DNA of 64,000 nt from Acetivibrio sp. MSJd-27 (GTDB lineage Bacteria > Bacillota > Clostridia > UMGS1840 > HGM11507). Positions 1 through 11,596 of this stretch are shown piece after piece. The stretch lies in contig NZ_JAHLPV010000011.1 of the NCBI RefSeq assembly GCF_018918095.1, positions 1-64,000 of the forward strand. Reading direction: 5' to 3'. The position numbers were made by a program, and so were the translations under genes. The notes beneath the pieces are model-generated. The model had not been told where the DNA came from. It did not search any database and was given only the letters and a program-made list of their open reading frames with translations. Position 1 is the first letter of the stretch. Each line of letters starts with the position of its first letter.

Positions 1-1659
1 ACTTATAACGATGCAAACATGCTGACTGCCCAGACCAACCGATTGGGAGAAAATGTTTTGGGACAGTATTCCGTCAGCTACTATCTGGACGGCAACAAGG
101 AAAGCATTGCGGAGAGCGGAAAGCCGACCACCAGCTATCTCTATGATGATATGGGCAGGCTGACCCAGGAGGTTATCGCCGGGGAAAGCCAGACCAACTA
201 TCAGTACGACAGCTTCCTGAACCGGAGCCGGAAGGTGGAAAAGGATGCGTCGGGCAACGTCATAAAGACAAACACTTATCAGTATAATAAGAATAACTGG
301 CTGCTGGAAGACCGGGAAACAGCGGGAGAAAGCCAAGGGAATGAAGTAATCAGAAACTTCTTCTATGACAACATGGGCAATCAGACCATGAAGACCATCA
401 CCACCATCGGCGAAGCAGCCGGAAGCCAGTCGGTCACCATCGGGGAGGATCCTAACGGAATCCAGCTGTTTGAATACGATCCGCTGAACCGGATGACAAA
501 GTCCACCATAAACAATGTGACAACGACGTACACATACGACGCCAATGGTTTACGCCAGAGCAAAACCACCAACGGCGTGACCACCAGCCATATCTATGAC
601 GGGCAGAATATTGTCATGGACAGCAAGAGCGGAGAAAAACAAATCTTCCATAGAGGTATTTCCCTGATTTCCAGAACCGTAAACGGAGGAAGCAAGGAGT
701 ATTATACCTTCAATACCCACGGAGATACCGCACAACTGGTCAACGCAAGCGGAACCATATTAAAAGATTATACCTACGATGCATTCGGGAACCAGAAACA
801 GGAACAGGCAGAAGACAACAATCCGTTCCGTTACTGCGGAGAATATTTCGATAGTGAAACCGGATTTATCTATCTCAGGGCAAGGTATTATGACAGTTCT
901 ATCGGGAGGTTTATTTCTGAAGATCCAATTCGAGATGGAATGAATTGGTTTATTTATTCAAACAATAATCCACTACTATTTGCTGATCCAAGTGGATTGA
1001 AACCTTCCGTGTGTCAAGCAGCTAAAATGTCCAAACATATATATGAATATGATAAAAACTCTAGCAGAAACGAACGAACGGTGGAAGGCTGGCGATTGAT
1101 AGATGTATGGAAAGGCCGTGAAAGTTTAAAAATGGGAATTTATATAAAAGACAGTGACAATTGGCAAAATCCTTCGGAATATGCTATCGTATTTAGAGGA
1201 ACATCAACTTGGTTCGACGAAGATGGACTTAGCAGTGAAGGGCGAAACAATTTGGAAGCTGGCGCTTCAGGAAAATCAGCGGATCTATGGGATGCAATGA
1301 ATTTTGCTAAATGGTTTGTAGATTCTCATTCTCAGGAAGTAACTTTTGTTGGTCATTCAAAAGGTGGCGGTGAAGCTATTGTAGCTGCAGATTATATGGA
1401 TAAAGACGCAATTACATTTAATGCAGCAAATTATAGTTTCAAAAAATATGTTTCGGGAAAAGGAAAAGGCAGGATTGATAATTATTATATTGAACGTGAA
1501 ATACTTTCACCATTGATAGGTACAGCAAGTATTGGAGAAACACATTGGTATCCTACACGATATTGGGCAAAAGAATGGGATGTATTAGGAAAAAAAATTA
1601 AAATGTCTGCTCCAATCAAGAATCATGCTATAGAAACAGTAATTGAATCAGTTTGCTAG
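1..1659 (+). CDS. RHS/YD-repeat polymorphic toxin, C-terminal part, lipase-like tip (5' end outside window)
   Basis: The reading frame is open from base 1, so this is the 3' portion of a much longer RHS protein. The first ~320 codons carry YD repeats (YDDMGR, YDANGL, YDAFGN) and end in the RHS core signature: RYYDSSIGRF, then SEDPIRDG, then NNPLLFADPSG. After this core comes a variable tip of about 220 residues. The tip has AIVFRGT (oxyanion-type strand of class 3 lipases), GHSKGG with the nucleophile serine at 1357-1359, TFNA, and a late NHAIE histidine. This matches alpha/beta-hydrolase (Mbeg1-like) lipase toxins. The RHS shell normally encapsulates and delivers the tip into competitor cells; here the tip would attack lipid. 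The toxin assignment is inference from the motifs. The tip is clearly more AT-rich than the RHS part. The next gene starts 10 bases later and is the probable immunity gene. Confidence 0.85.
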   Translation, partial: TYNDANMLTAQTNRLGENVLGQYSVSYYLDGNKESIAESGKPTTSYLYDDMGRLTQEVIAGESQTNYQYDSFLNRSRKVEKDASGNVIKTNTYQYNKNNWLLEDRETAGESQGNEVIRNFFYDNMGNQTMKTITTIGEAAGSQSVTIGEDPNGIQLFEYDPLNRMTKSTINNVTTTYTYDANGLRQSKTTNGVTTSHIYDGQNIVMDSKSGEKQIFHRGISLISRTVNGGSKEYYTFNTHGDTAQLVNASGTILKDYTYDAFGNQKQEQAEDNNPFRYCGEYFDSETGFIYLRARYYDSSIGRFISEDPIRDGMNWFIYSNNNPLLFADPSGLKPSVCQAAKMSKHIYEYDKNSSRNERTVEGWRLIDVWKGRESLKMGIYIKDSDNWQNPSEYAIVFRGTSTWFDEDGLSSEGRNNLEAGASGKSADLWDAMNFAKWFVDSHSQEVTFVGHSKGGGEAIVAADYMDKDAITFNAANYSFKKYVSGKGKGRIDNYYIEREILSPLIGTASIGETHWYPTRYWAKEWDVLGKKIKMSAPIKNHAIETVIESVC

Positions 1660-1669
1660 GAGGATATTT

Positions 1670-2251
1670 ATGAAAAAAAAACGAAAAGCTATTGGTATTA
1701 TAGTGATACTATTTATAATAATCTCACTTTTACTAATTGGCATTTTGTATTTCTTAGTAATGAGTGGTGCTGTATTTTCATTGATGCCAGATCCTCCTGC
1801 ACCTGAAATTACATATGGAGAGTTTGATTATAAATTAGTGTATGAGTTAAATGATGAAACAAAAGTATCTGAAGGCACTTTTATATGTGAATTTGCTGGA
1901 TTTTATAGTTTAGGAAGTGCAGGAAAATATCGCAAGTGGAACATGCACTTAAACAATGATGAGAATTATATTACTCTTTTAGATTTAAGTAATGGGGATG
2001 TTGTTGATGATTTTAACCATAAAATTTTGAAATTATATTTTTCTCCTGGAAACCCAGGATATTACATGGGGGACAATTCTATTGATATTGGACAACAGCC
2101 GTGGGATTTAAAATGGATAGATTATATGTATGAAGATACTGATGGCACAATAGGACATAGTGGCTATCGAGCAGACGAAGCATATGAGAAATACAAAATC
2201 AAACTTATAAGTTGGGAAGTATCTTCACCAATTCAAAACAGTTTCCATTAG
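1670..2251 (+). CDS. Probable immunity protein for the RHS lipase tip, membrane-anchored
   Basis: A 193-residue protein starts at the ATG at 1670, with AGGAGG at 1658-1663 overlapping the toxin stop codon. An in-frame TTG at 1643 lies inside the toxin gene and lacks such a site. The N-terminus is basic (KKKRK) followed by one long hydrophobic segment (about residues 8-32), then a proline-rich hinge and a soluble domain of ~150 residues. No family was recognised. Position directly behind a polymorphic toxin, tight coupling, and the same AT-rich composition as the toxin tip argue for a cognate immunity protein. A membrane-tethered external domain would suit neutralising a lipase. The function is inferred from context only. 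Confidence 0.6.
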   Translation: MKKKRKAIGIIVILFIIISLLLIGILYFLVMSGAVFSLMPDPPAPEITYGEFDYKLVYELNDETKVSEGTFICEFAGFYSLGSAGKYRKWNMHLNNDENYITLLDLSNGDVVDDFNHKILKLYFSPGNPGYYMGDNSIDIGQQPWDLKWIDYMYEDTDGTIGHSGYRADEAYEKYKIKLISWEVSSPIQNSFH

Positions 2252-2309
2252 TCAACGCAAGGTTAGAAAACGGTTCTATTGACAACATCTAGTGTATGTT
2301 AAATTGTTT

Positions 2310-2360
2310 CAGGGGACAAATTTGATGTCTGACGACAGGTGACATTATTTTCGTCCCCTG
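2310..2360. repeat. Inverted repeat with GGGGAC arms (REP/MITE-like or terminator)
   Basis: Arms CAGGGGAC (2310-2317) and GTCCCCTG (2353-2360) are perfect complements around a 35-base centre and are followed by a T-rich TCTTTTCTTC. It could be the terminator of the toxin-immunity unit. The GGGGAC...GTCCCC ends also resemble REP-type palindromes that are dispersed in clostridial genomes. Confidence 0.5.
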
Positions 2361-2371
2361 TCTTTTCTTCT

Positions 2372-2470
2372 GTATCCATCCATGAAAAGTACGACAAGCT
2401 GGGGAATCTGAGCTATCAGAAGGATGGCCATTGCGGAAACCGGAAAGTAGAACCTATTGTTTCTCATTTT
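2372..2470 (+). pseudogene. RHS repeat remnant
   Basis: A short stretch reads as a YD-type repeat (EKYDKLGNLSYQKDGH) and then degenerates without RHS core or start codon. It is most simply a leftover of another RHS tip or repeat block, as is common downstream of RHS genes where displaced tips accumulate. Its limits are approximate. Confidence 0.45.
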
Positions 2471-2528
2471 ATGGTTCTGGAAGCTATCCTAACGAAGGAC
2501 AGGGTTCAAAGGAGGTTATTTTTACACG

Positions 2529-2984
2529 ATGAAGATAATGCAAAAGATAACTTTAATGTTATGTAGTATAACTGCATTATTTTACCTAATAGGATTCATA
2601 CCAATTAAATGGGCAATAAAAAAAGAAGACATTAAGGATGATAGAGAAAATTATATCGTTGTACAGGCAGAGGCATCTACAGTTTCAGCTTGGATCTACG
2701 AAAAAGAGTCCGAATGGCGAAATGTATCGCTTCTGAATGAAACTATCAGAAAATTTAATAGAGAGTTAGCAGGTTTGGGTAATCAATATATTTGTTATGG
2801 AAAATTTAACGGTTCAACAGAAAGTATTGGTATCCAAGTAGAACTTTTTGATGTAACAGGTTGGGATATCCTGTATCCTATTAAACGTAACAAATATATG
2901 GAGGGTATCTTGCCCAAATCATATTTATGTATCTTTGATAAGGCAGAAAGTTTATATTATACCTTATTTTGGTGGAAAGGATAA
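2529..2984 (+). CDS. Small membrane-anchored hypothetical protein (orphan immunity candidate), possibly frameshifted at its end
   Basis: This encodes 151 residues starting ATG at 2529, with GGAGG about 10 bases upstream (2512-2516). The N-terminus has a single hydrophobic segment (about residues 6-24) followed by a soluble domain. No family was recognised. It lies behind an RHS remnant, the usual place of an orphan immunity gene. The frame stops at 2982-2984, but removing one G at 2979-2980 would continue it for 25 sensible codons to a TAA at 3055-3057, so the present stop may result from a one-base insertion. Confidence 0.5.
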   Translation: MKIMQKITLMLCSITALFYLIGFIPIKWAIKKEDIKDDRENYIVVQAEASTVSAWIYEKESEWRNVSLLNETIRKFNRELAGLGNQYICYGKFNGSTESIGIQVELFDVTGWDILYPIKRNKYMEGILPKSYLCIFDKAESLYYTLFWWKG

Positions 2985-3138
2985 ACCAAGTACATTGAAC
3001 GATCTATGTCTTGACGAAGAAAAGCACGAAATATCTATTCTATCAAAAACCTTTTAAAAATGGGGACTGGAAAACTCTAGCCCCCAAAATATTGTTTTTC
3101 TCAAGCCTCCATTATTCTTTAAACTTTGTTTTATTATG

Positions 3139-3297
3139 TCACAAATTCAATAAGCGATTTGCTCCTAAAAGAGCATCGGCTATTTTTTCTAAATCTTTCA
3201 TCGAAAACTTATCATTTCTAAGTTTATTTATTACTTCTCCAGCAGAACCTCCTAAACGAATTATAATTCTGCTATCATAACAGCGCTTATACGCCAT
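3139..3297 (-). pseudogene. Possible fragment of a small helix-turn-helix protein
   Basis: On the minus strand, 52 codons beginning at ATG 3297 read like the second half of a Cro/C1-type helix-turn-helix: a RLGGSAGEVINKLR segment, then SMKDLEKIADAL, a phrase typical of such domains. No ribosome site precedes the ATG and the N-terminal helices are missing, so a decayed gene is more likely than a functional one. It follows the Spo0A-domain gene by 14 bases on the same strand. Confidence 0.3.
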
Positions 3298-3311
3298 TGC
3301 TATTTTTTAGC

Positions 3312-3668
3312 TTATCGTACTGAGTGAGATTCTTTTAAAGCAGATGCCAAGATTGAGATAAACTGAGCTGTACCCGGCTTTTTCTCCAAAGGATGACCCG
3401 CCATCTTCTCCAATGATTCAGAATTGTTATTCCAAATCATCGTTAAAATCGTCCGTATATTACGCTCCACTGCATTCCATGTAGTATGATACTTTTTCGC
3501 TACTTCGGGATATAGCCGCTTTGTCACCAGTGATAATCTTTGCGGCTTCTGTGCAGCTAAATATACTGCATAAGCGGTTTGTGTATAGCCTTTATAATTA
3601 GATGAAATCCCCAGCATATGAAACAGCTTGTACACCTTAGGCATTTCAATACTATCTCTAAACAGCAT
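3312..3668 (-). CDS. Orphan Spo0A C-terminal (DNA-binding) domain protein
   Basis: The 118-residue protein aligns by eye with the Spo0A effector domain: LGISSNYKGYTQ near the N-terminus, then TKRLYPEVAKKYHTT and AVERNIRTIL (recognition-helix region), ending with the FISILASAL helix. No receiver domain is present, so it cannot be switched by Spo0F/Spo0B-type phosphorelay. The ATG at 3668 is preferred because GAGGTGG sits 10 bases upstream. It overlaps the end of the upstream HTH gene by 11 bases, suggesting translational coupling. It probably binds 0A-box-like DNA as a constitutive regulator; targets are unknown. Confidence 0.75.
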   Translation of the reverse strand: MLFRDSIEMPKVYKLFHMLGISSNYKGYTQTAYAVYLAAQKPQRLSLVTKRLYPEVAKKYHTTWNAVERNIRTILTMIWNNNSESLEKMAGHPLEKKPGTAQFISILASALKESHSVR

Positions 3669-3924
3669 CTTTGTTTTCCACCTCACAAATCAGTTCTCGA
3701 AAATCCAACAAAAGCTGTTTTATTTCTTTTTCTTCCATGAGGTTCATAAGAAACAGCAAAGATTGAGCGGACAAACAGTACTTTCCTGTTTCCAGATAGC
3801 TATAAGCCCTTGGAGTAATATGCAGTAACTCTGACATTTTATCTTGAGATACTTTTAGCTTACATCGAATACTTGATGTATAATTTGTAAGTAAATCTTT
3901 CACAATTGATTTGTAGGTGCTCAC
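3658..3924 (-). CDS. Small XRE-family helix-turn-helix regulator
   Basis: It encodes 88 residues from a GTG start with GGAGG about 10 bases upstream. Residues ~20-75 form a Cro/C1-like fold (LKVSQDKMSELLHITPRAYS, then YLETGKYCLS). The tail is acidic and leucine-rich and may mediate dimerisation. It overlaps the Spo0A-domain gene downstream, so the two DNA-binding proteins are likely co-produced. Such HTH plus Spo0A-domain pairs have no established role that I can name. Confidence 0.7.
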   Translation of the reverse strand: MSTYKSIVKDLLTNYTSSIRCKLKVSQDKMSELLHITPRAYSYLETGKYCLSAQSLLFLMNLMEEKEIKQLLLDFRELICEVENKDAV

Positions 3925-4253
3925 TGTATAAAACCTCCATATTCTTATATTTTATGGATATTTTATAACGTTCGGAAGTATATTTCAATGAAGCACACTT
4001 CTATCGGGTGAATTTTGCTATTTAATAAAGAATTTGTGTGGCTTAATCACTGGGCTGTCTGAATGTGGATGATCATAAAATCATGGCTTAACAATCCTCA
4101 AAGGGAGCGTGCCTATTTTTACACATTTTCAATTGACGAATAAATTTCAACTAGAAAGCGTAATCGAAATATCAAGAAGAATAACAACAAGAACTAAAAA
4201 CATGCAAAATCTTTAATATGAGAAATATATCATATCCAAGAAAATATTCCATT
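3925..4253. other. Intergenic region without recognisable gene
   Basis: This 329-base AT-rich stretch between the HTH gene and the tRNA-Cys terminator has no convincing reading frame. A TTGAAA...TATAAA pair around 3967-3993 on the minus strand could be the promoter of the HTH gene, but its 15-base spacing is poor. Confidence 0.4.
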
Positions 4254-4282
4254 AAAAAAAGCACTTTAATAAAGTGCTTTTT
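4254..4282 (-). terminator. Rho-independent terminator after tRNA-Cys
   Basis: AAAGCACTTT / AAAGTGCTTT form a 10-bp stem with a 3-base loop (4258-4280), followed on the minus strand by seven T. The plus strand also ends in a T run, so it may act in both directions. Confidence 0.8.
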
Positions 4283-4357
<75 letters not shown>

Positions 4358-4390
4358 ATACTATATTATATGGAAACTTAATAAAATGTT

Positions 4391-4418
4391 GAAAACAAAA
4401 GACGCAAAAATATGCGTC
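4391..4418 (-). terminator. Hairpin between tRNA-Gly and tRNA-Cys
   Basis: GACGCA (4401-4406) pairs with TGCGTC (4413-4418) around a 6-base loop. The minus strand continues TTTTGTTTTC. It would end or attenuate transcripts of the upstream four tRNAs before tRNA-Cys. Confidence 0.65.
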
Positions 4419-4430
4419 TTTTATCTTCTG

Positions 4431-4505
4431 TGGAGCGGAAGACGAGATTCGAACTCGCGACGTTCACCTTGGCAAGGTGACGCTCTACCACTGAGCCACT
4501 CCCGC
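4431..4505 (-). tRNA. tRNA-Gly (GCC)
   Basis: Acceptor GCGGGAG pairs with CTTCCGC (one G-T pair), the anticodon loop is TTGCCAA (GCC), the T loop is GTTCGAATC, and CCA is encoded. Confidence 0.95.
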
Positions 4506-4508
4506 AAA

Positions 4509-4584
4509 TGGTGCCTCCGGGCGGAATCGAACCACCGACACGGGGATTTTCAGTCCCCTGCTCTACCGACTGAGCTACAGAGGC
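4509..4584 (-). tRNA. tRNA-Phe (GAA)
   Basis: Acceptor GCCTCTG pairs with CGGAGGC, the anticodon loop is CTGAAAA (GAA), the T loop is GTTCGATTC, and CCA is encoded. Confidence 0.95.
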
Positions 4585-4614
4585 AAAATCTCAATCTTCA
4601 AAAAGATGAGATTC

Positions 4615-4691
4615 TGGCGACCCGGATGGGGCTCGAACCCACGACCTCTAGCGTGACAGGCTAGCGTTCTAACCAACTGAACTACCGGGCC
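4615..4691 (-). tRNA. tRNA-Asp (GTC)
   Basis: Acceptor GGCCCGG pairs with CCGGGTC, the anticodon loop is CTGTCAC (GTC), the T loop is GTTCGAGCC, and CCA is encoded. Confidence 0.95.
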
Positions 4692-4700
4692 AAATTTAAG

Positions 4701-4776
4701 TGGTGGGCACAATAGGGCTCGAACCTATGACCCTCTGCTTGTAAGGCAGATGCTCTCCCAGCTGAGCTATGCGCCC
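4701..4776 (-). tRNA. tRNA-Val (TAC)
   Basis: Acceptor GGGCGCA pairs with TGTGCCC, the anticodon loop is CTTACAA (TAC), the T loop is GTTCGAGCC, and CCA is encoded. It is the first gene of the cluster and lies directly behind the two promoters. Confidence 0.95.
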
Positions 4777-4802
4777 ACTTCATTGTGTAAACAACAAAAA
4801 TT

Positions 4803-4831
4803 ATTATACACTATTTAAAACAAGTTGTCAA
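4803..4831 (-). promoter_or_regulatory. Proximal consensus promoter of the tRNA operon
   Basis: On the minus strand TTGACA (4826-4831), a 17-base spacer and TATAAT (4803-4808): a perfect sigma-A promoter about 30 bases before tRNA-Val. Confidence 0.9.
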
Positions 4832-4894
4832 TACTTTTTTGAATATTTTTCATATTTTATCAACGTTGCTTTGGTCGTCTCACTGACAAGAGTT

Positions 4895-4923
4895 ATTATA
4901 CACAACAAAAAGATAAATGTCAA
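4895..4923 (-). promoter_or_regulatory. Distal consensus promoter of the tRNA operon
   Basis: On the minus strand TTGACA (4918-4923), a 17-base spacer and TATAAT (4895-4900). This second perfect sigma-A promoter lies 92 bases upstream of the first. It sits just behind the hslO stop codon. Confidence 0.9.
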
Positions 4924-4943
4924 GCATTTTTGAAATGTTTTTA

Positions 4944-5864
4944 TTATTTTTTTTGATTTCTTTTTTCCAAAATTTCCTTTGCCTGAACAGCTACTCTTCG
5001 ATACATTTCCAGCTCTTCCAATGTGAAGTCATATTTTTTATTACAAAAATGGCATACGGTTTCAATCCCCTCTTTTGCTTCGATCATACGTCCCAGTTCC
5101 TCTTCTCCCAAAGAAATCAAACCTCTTTCAAACCGTGCCTTGGAGCAATCACACTGATATTTCGGATAAAGTGTTTCAATGCATTCATAGTCCAGTCCAT
5201 TTAATAATATGCCCAGGATATCCTGAATATTTTCATGTTCTGCTAACAATTTTGAAATCGTAATTCCGGAATTCAGAATTTCTTCTATCTTTACGATGGT
5301 TTCTTCCGATGCCTCTGGCAGCAATTGAATCATAAATCCGCCGGCTTTAAGCACACAGCCGGATTCCTTGTCCACCAAAACGCCCAGCCCTATTGAGGTC
5401 GGAATTTGCTCTGACTTTGCAAAGTAGTAAGTGATATCCTCGGCGATCTCGCCGCTGACCAGGGGAATGGTTCCCGTATAGGGCTCTTTCAGCCCGATAT
5501 CTTTTACAATTGTGAGTGTTCCGTTCGTGGTAAGCAGTCCGCCCACATCCAATTTACCATCCGCACGCAGAGGCAGATCCGCATCGGGATTACTGATATA
5601 GCCTTTTACCTCACAGGCTGCATTGGAAAGAGTAATAATATTTCCTGCTCTGCCTTCCGTACGAATCTGGATGGAAACAGAATCCTTTTCTCCTTTCAAA
5701 TCAGCTCCCAGTATCACATTTGCCGTCAGTGTTCTTCCCAAAGCGGCTGTAGCAGTCTTCGTCGTATGATGCCTTCTGCGCGCCTCATCTGTCAATTCTG
5801 TGGTATCCGCTACATAAACCCGGACTTCCCCGTTTAATGTCAATGCTTTTATTATTGTATTCAT
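4944..5864 (-). CDS. hslO: Redox-activated chaperone Hsp33
   Basis: This 306-residue cytoplasmic holdase chaperone is switched on by oxidation when its zinc-bound cysteines form disulfides. The N-terminal substrate-binding domain shows GADLKGEKDSVSIQI and LRADGKLDVGG. The C-terminal redox switch has the diagnostic CDC (~residue 240) and CHFC (~residue 272) zinc pairs. Length is as usual for the family (~290). The start ATG has TAGGAG upstream and overlaps the stop of the methyltransferase gene (ATGA). It is the last gene of the ung-yerC-methyltransferase-hslO operon; no clear terminator hairpin follows before the tRNA promoters. Confidence 0.95.
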   Translation of the reverse strand: MNTIIKALTLNGEVRVYVADTTELTDEARRRHHTTKTATAALGRTLTANVILGADLKGEKDSVSIQIRTEGRAGNIITLSNAACEVKGYISNPDADLPLRADGKLDVGGLLTTNGTLTIVKDIGLKEPYTGTIPLVSGEIAEDITYYFAKSEQIPTSIGLGVLVDKESGCVLKAGGFMIQLLPEASEETIVKIEEILNSGITISKLLAEHENIQDILGILLNGLDYECIETLYPKYQCDCSKARFERGLISLGEEELGRMIEAKEGIETVCHFCNKKYDFTLEELEMYRRVAVQAKEILEKRNQKK

Positions 5865-6601
5865 CTTGATTCTCCTATCTTCTGTGCAACCATAAATATC
5901 CGTTCCGACGCAGGTTTTGGCCTGCGAAAGGAAAAGGCATCATATGTACCAAGCAATTTCAGCCCCGCTTCTTTTAACATTGTACCCAGTTCACCCGGCG
6001 CATATGCTCTCTCATAATGTTCTTCATAGAACCTTTCAAACAAGGTTCCTTTTTCCCGGTAAAACAGATCAATAAAAAACGTGCAGATCCCAGAACGCTT
6101 GTCCAGTTCATTCTGCCAAACACAATAGACGCTTTCCTTGTCATAGACAAAGGTGTTTCCATCCAGGACATTTTGAAACTTATGGGGAGTATTGATATCG
6201 AAGATAAAAATGCCGCCAAAATTCAAATAATTTTTTACCAGGCGAAACATTCTTTTTAAATCCTTTTTCGAAAGGACATAGTTGACTGCATCCAAAGCAG
6301 AATAAATAACATCAACTGTCCCGTACAATTCAAAATCCGTCATATCCTGCTGAAGAAACAGCACTTTATCCGTTTTCGTGCGGGCAATGTTCAGCATTTC
6401 CCCGGAGATATCCACGCCTATCATGTCATAGCCACGGTTCGCCATCATAGCTGTTACCGTTCCTGTCCCACACCCTAAATCCAGAACCAGTTCCGGCTTG
6501 ATTCCCTGTCTTGCAAAAATTTCTTCATAGTAGTCCGCAAATTGTTTGTATGCAATATTATCCGTCAGCAAGTCATAGCCGCGGGCAAAAGAATTATACA
6601 T
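5861..6601 (-). CDS. Class I SAM-dependent methyltransferase
   Basis: A 246-residue cytoplasmic methyltransferase. Motif I VLDLGCGTGTV is at about residues 42-52, followed by the acidic loop DMIGVDIS and the DVIYSALDAVNYV post-motif. Start is set at ATG 6601, which overlaps the end of yerC by 8 bases; a longer frame to 6643 would run inside yerC. The substrate cannot be told from sequence. It overlaps hslO by 4 bases, so both are probably translated together. Confidence 0.85.
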   Translation of the reverse strand: MYNSFARGYDLLTDNIAYKQFADYYEEIFARQGIKPELVLDLGCGTGTVTAMMANRGYDMIGVDISGEMLNIARTKTDKVLFLQQDMTDFELYGTVDVIYSALDAVNYVLSKKDLKRMFRLVKNYLNFGGIFIFDINTPHKFQNVLDGNTFVYDKESVYCVWQNELDKRSGICTFFIDLFYREKGTLFERFYEEHYERAYAPGELGTMLKEAGLKLLGTYDAFSFRRPKPASERIFMVAQKIGESR

Positions 6602-6893
6602 TTTCTTTTCCGCCCAGCCTTTCCAAGGCCAAAAGGTAACCATCGTTGCCGTAATTCAGGCAGCGGCTGACCCGGCTTATGGTGGCGGTGGACGCCCCTG
6701 TTTTCTTTGCCACATCGGAATAGATCTCGTTATTGTGAAGAAGCTTGGCCACTTCCATACGCTGTGCCATAGACTGCAGTTCTGTTATCGTACACAAGTC
6801 CTCAAAAAAAGCCTTACATTCTTCCACATTCTTCAATGTGAGGATCGCTTTATATAAACCCTCTATCACCGGCGTATCCAGTTTTTTATTCAT
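6594..6893 (-). CDS. yerC: YerC/YecD family TrpR-like DNA-binding protein
   Basis: The 99-residue protein has the TrpR-superfamily arrangement of short helices: an ELQSMAQRMEVAKLL helix, an EIYSDVAKKTGASTATISRV helix-turn-helix, and the family tail RCLNYGNDGYLLAL. Homologues occur throughout Firmicutes; their role is little defined, with no Trp-binding evidence. AAAGGGG precedes the ATG. It sits 18 bases after ung. Confidence 0.9.
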   Translation of the reverse strand: MNKKLDTPVIEGLYKAILTLKNVEECKAFFEDLCTITELQSMAQRMEVAKLLHNNEIYSDVAKKTGASTATISRVSRCLNYGNDGYLLALERLGGKENV

Positions 6894-6911
6894 GGCGGTT
6901 ACCCCTTTCTG

Positions 6912-7586
6912 TTAAATATCCTCAATCTGCCAATCGATCGGTTCCTTATGCAGGGAACTTAAAATTTCATTTGTTTTGGAAAAATGCTTACAGCCGAAAA
7001 ATCCATTATATGCGGACAACGGGCTTGGATGTGCAGCTTTTAATATGTAATGCTGGGGATTTGTAATTAGCCCTTCCTTCCGCTTTGCATTCCCGCCCCA
7101 CAGCAGAAAAATCACCGGTTCTTCCCTCTCGTTCAGCTTACGGATGATCTCATCTGTGAGAAGCTGCCATCCGATATCCTGATGAGAGTTGGCACGATAC
7201 GCTTCCACTGTAAGGGAAGCATTTAACAGAAGGACACCTTGTTCCGCCCATTTTTTCAAATAACCGTTGTTGGGAATACGAAGCCCTAAATCACTCTGCA
7301 GTTCCTTATAAATATTCTGAAGGGACGGCGGTGTAGAAATTCCCGGTTTCACAGAGAAGGATAGTCCATGCGCCTGCCCGTCCCCATGATAAGGATCCTG
7401 TCCCAGAAGCACCACTTTTGTATCTCGATAGCTGGTATATTTCAATGCGTTAAAGATATCGAACATGTCAGGGAACACTTTCTTATGAGCGTATGCCTCT
7501 TTTAGAAACTCCCTGATTTTCGCATAATATTCTTTCTGAAACTCTTCTTTTAAAATTTCATCCCAATCATTTCCGATATTCACCAT
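6912..7586 (-). CDS. ung: Uracil-DNA glycosylase, family 1
   Basis: A 224-residue enzyme that removes uracil from DNA to start base-excision repair. The catalytic water-activating motif GQDPYHG is followed by AHGLSFSV. The uracil-binding asparagine lies in LLLNASLTV, and the leucine-loop motif is AAHPSPLSAYNGFFGC. Length and motifs are canonical. GGAGGTG precedes the ATG. It is the first gene of a four-gene operon with its own promoter. Confidence 0.97.
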   Translation of the reverse strand: MVNIGNDWDEILKEEFQKEYYAKIREFLKEAYAHKKVFPDMFDIFNALKYTSYRDTKVVLLGQDPYHGDGQAHGLSFSVKPGISTPPSLQNIYKELQSDLGLRIPNNGYLKKWAEQGVLLLNASLTVEAYRANSHQDIGWQLLTDEIIRKLNEREEPVIFLLWGGNAKRKEGLITNPQHYILKAAHPSPLSAYNGFFGCKHFSKTNEILSSLHKEPIDWQIEDI

Positions 7587-7606
7587 AGGAACACCTCCAC
7601 TTTCGT

Positions 7607-7635
7607 ATTATATCACTTTAACGCGTAAAAGTAAA
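7607..7635 (-). promoter_or_regulatory. Promoter of the ung operon
   Basis: On the minus strand TTTACT (7630-7635), 17 bases, TATAAT (7607-7612), about 20 bases upstream of the ung ATG. Confidence 0.75.
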
Positions 7636-7647
7636 GGAGAAAAAACA

Positions 7648-7674
7648 ACGGCTGTATCAAAAAAATACAGCCGT
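7648..7674 (-). terminator. Terminator of the beta-galactosidase gene
   Basis: ACGGCTGTA and TACAGCCGT form a 9-bp stem with a T-rich loop, followed on the minus strand by TTGTTTTTTC. Confidence 0.85.
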
Positions 7675-7723
7675 ATAGAACAATAAAAGCATAAAACTAG
7701 TCTGGTTTCAAACTATTTTGCTT

Positions 7724-11507
<3,784 letters not shown>

Positions 11508-11536
11508 CGCTGAGAATGATGATTCGAAAATAATGA

Positions 11537-11565
11537 TTGACTTTTGGGCTTCTTAATTGTATAAT
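11537..11565 (+). promoter_or_regulatory. Promoter of the small RHH-type gene
   Basis: TTGACT (11537-11542), 17 bases, TATAAT (11560-11565), about 30 bases before the TTG start at 11597. Confidence 0.85.
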
Positions 11566-11596
11566 TATTATGGGCTTCAAAAGTGAGGTGAATTCA

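Noticed and set aside
3011-3280. An 89-codon plus-strand frame after the immunity-like gene
   Set aside because: No ribosome site or family; the minus strand there reads better as an HTH fragment.
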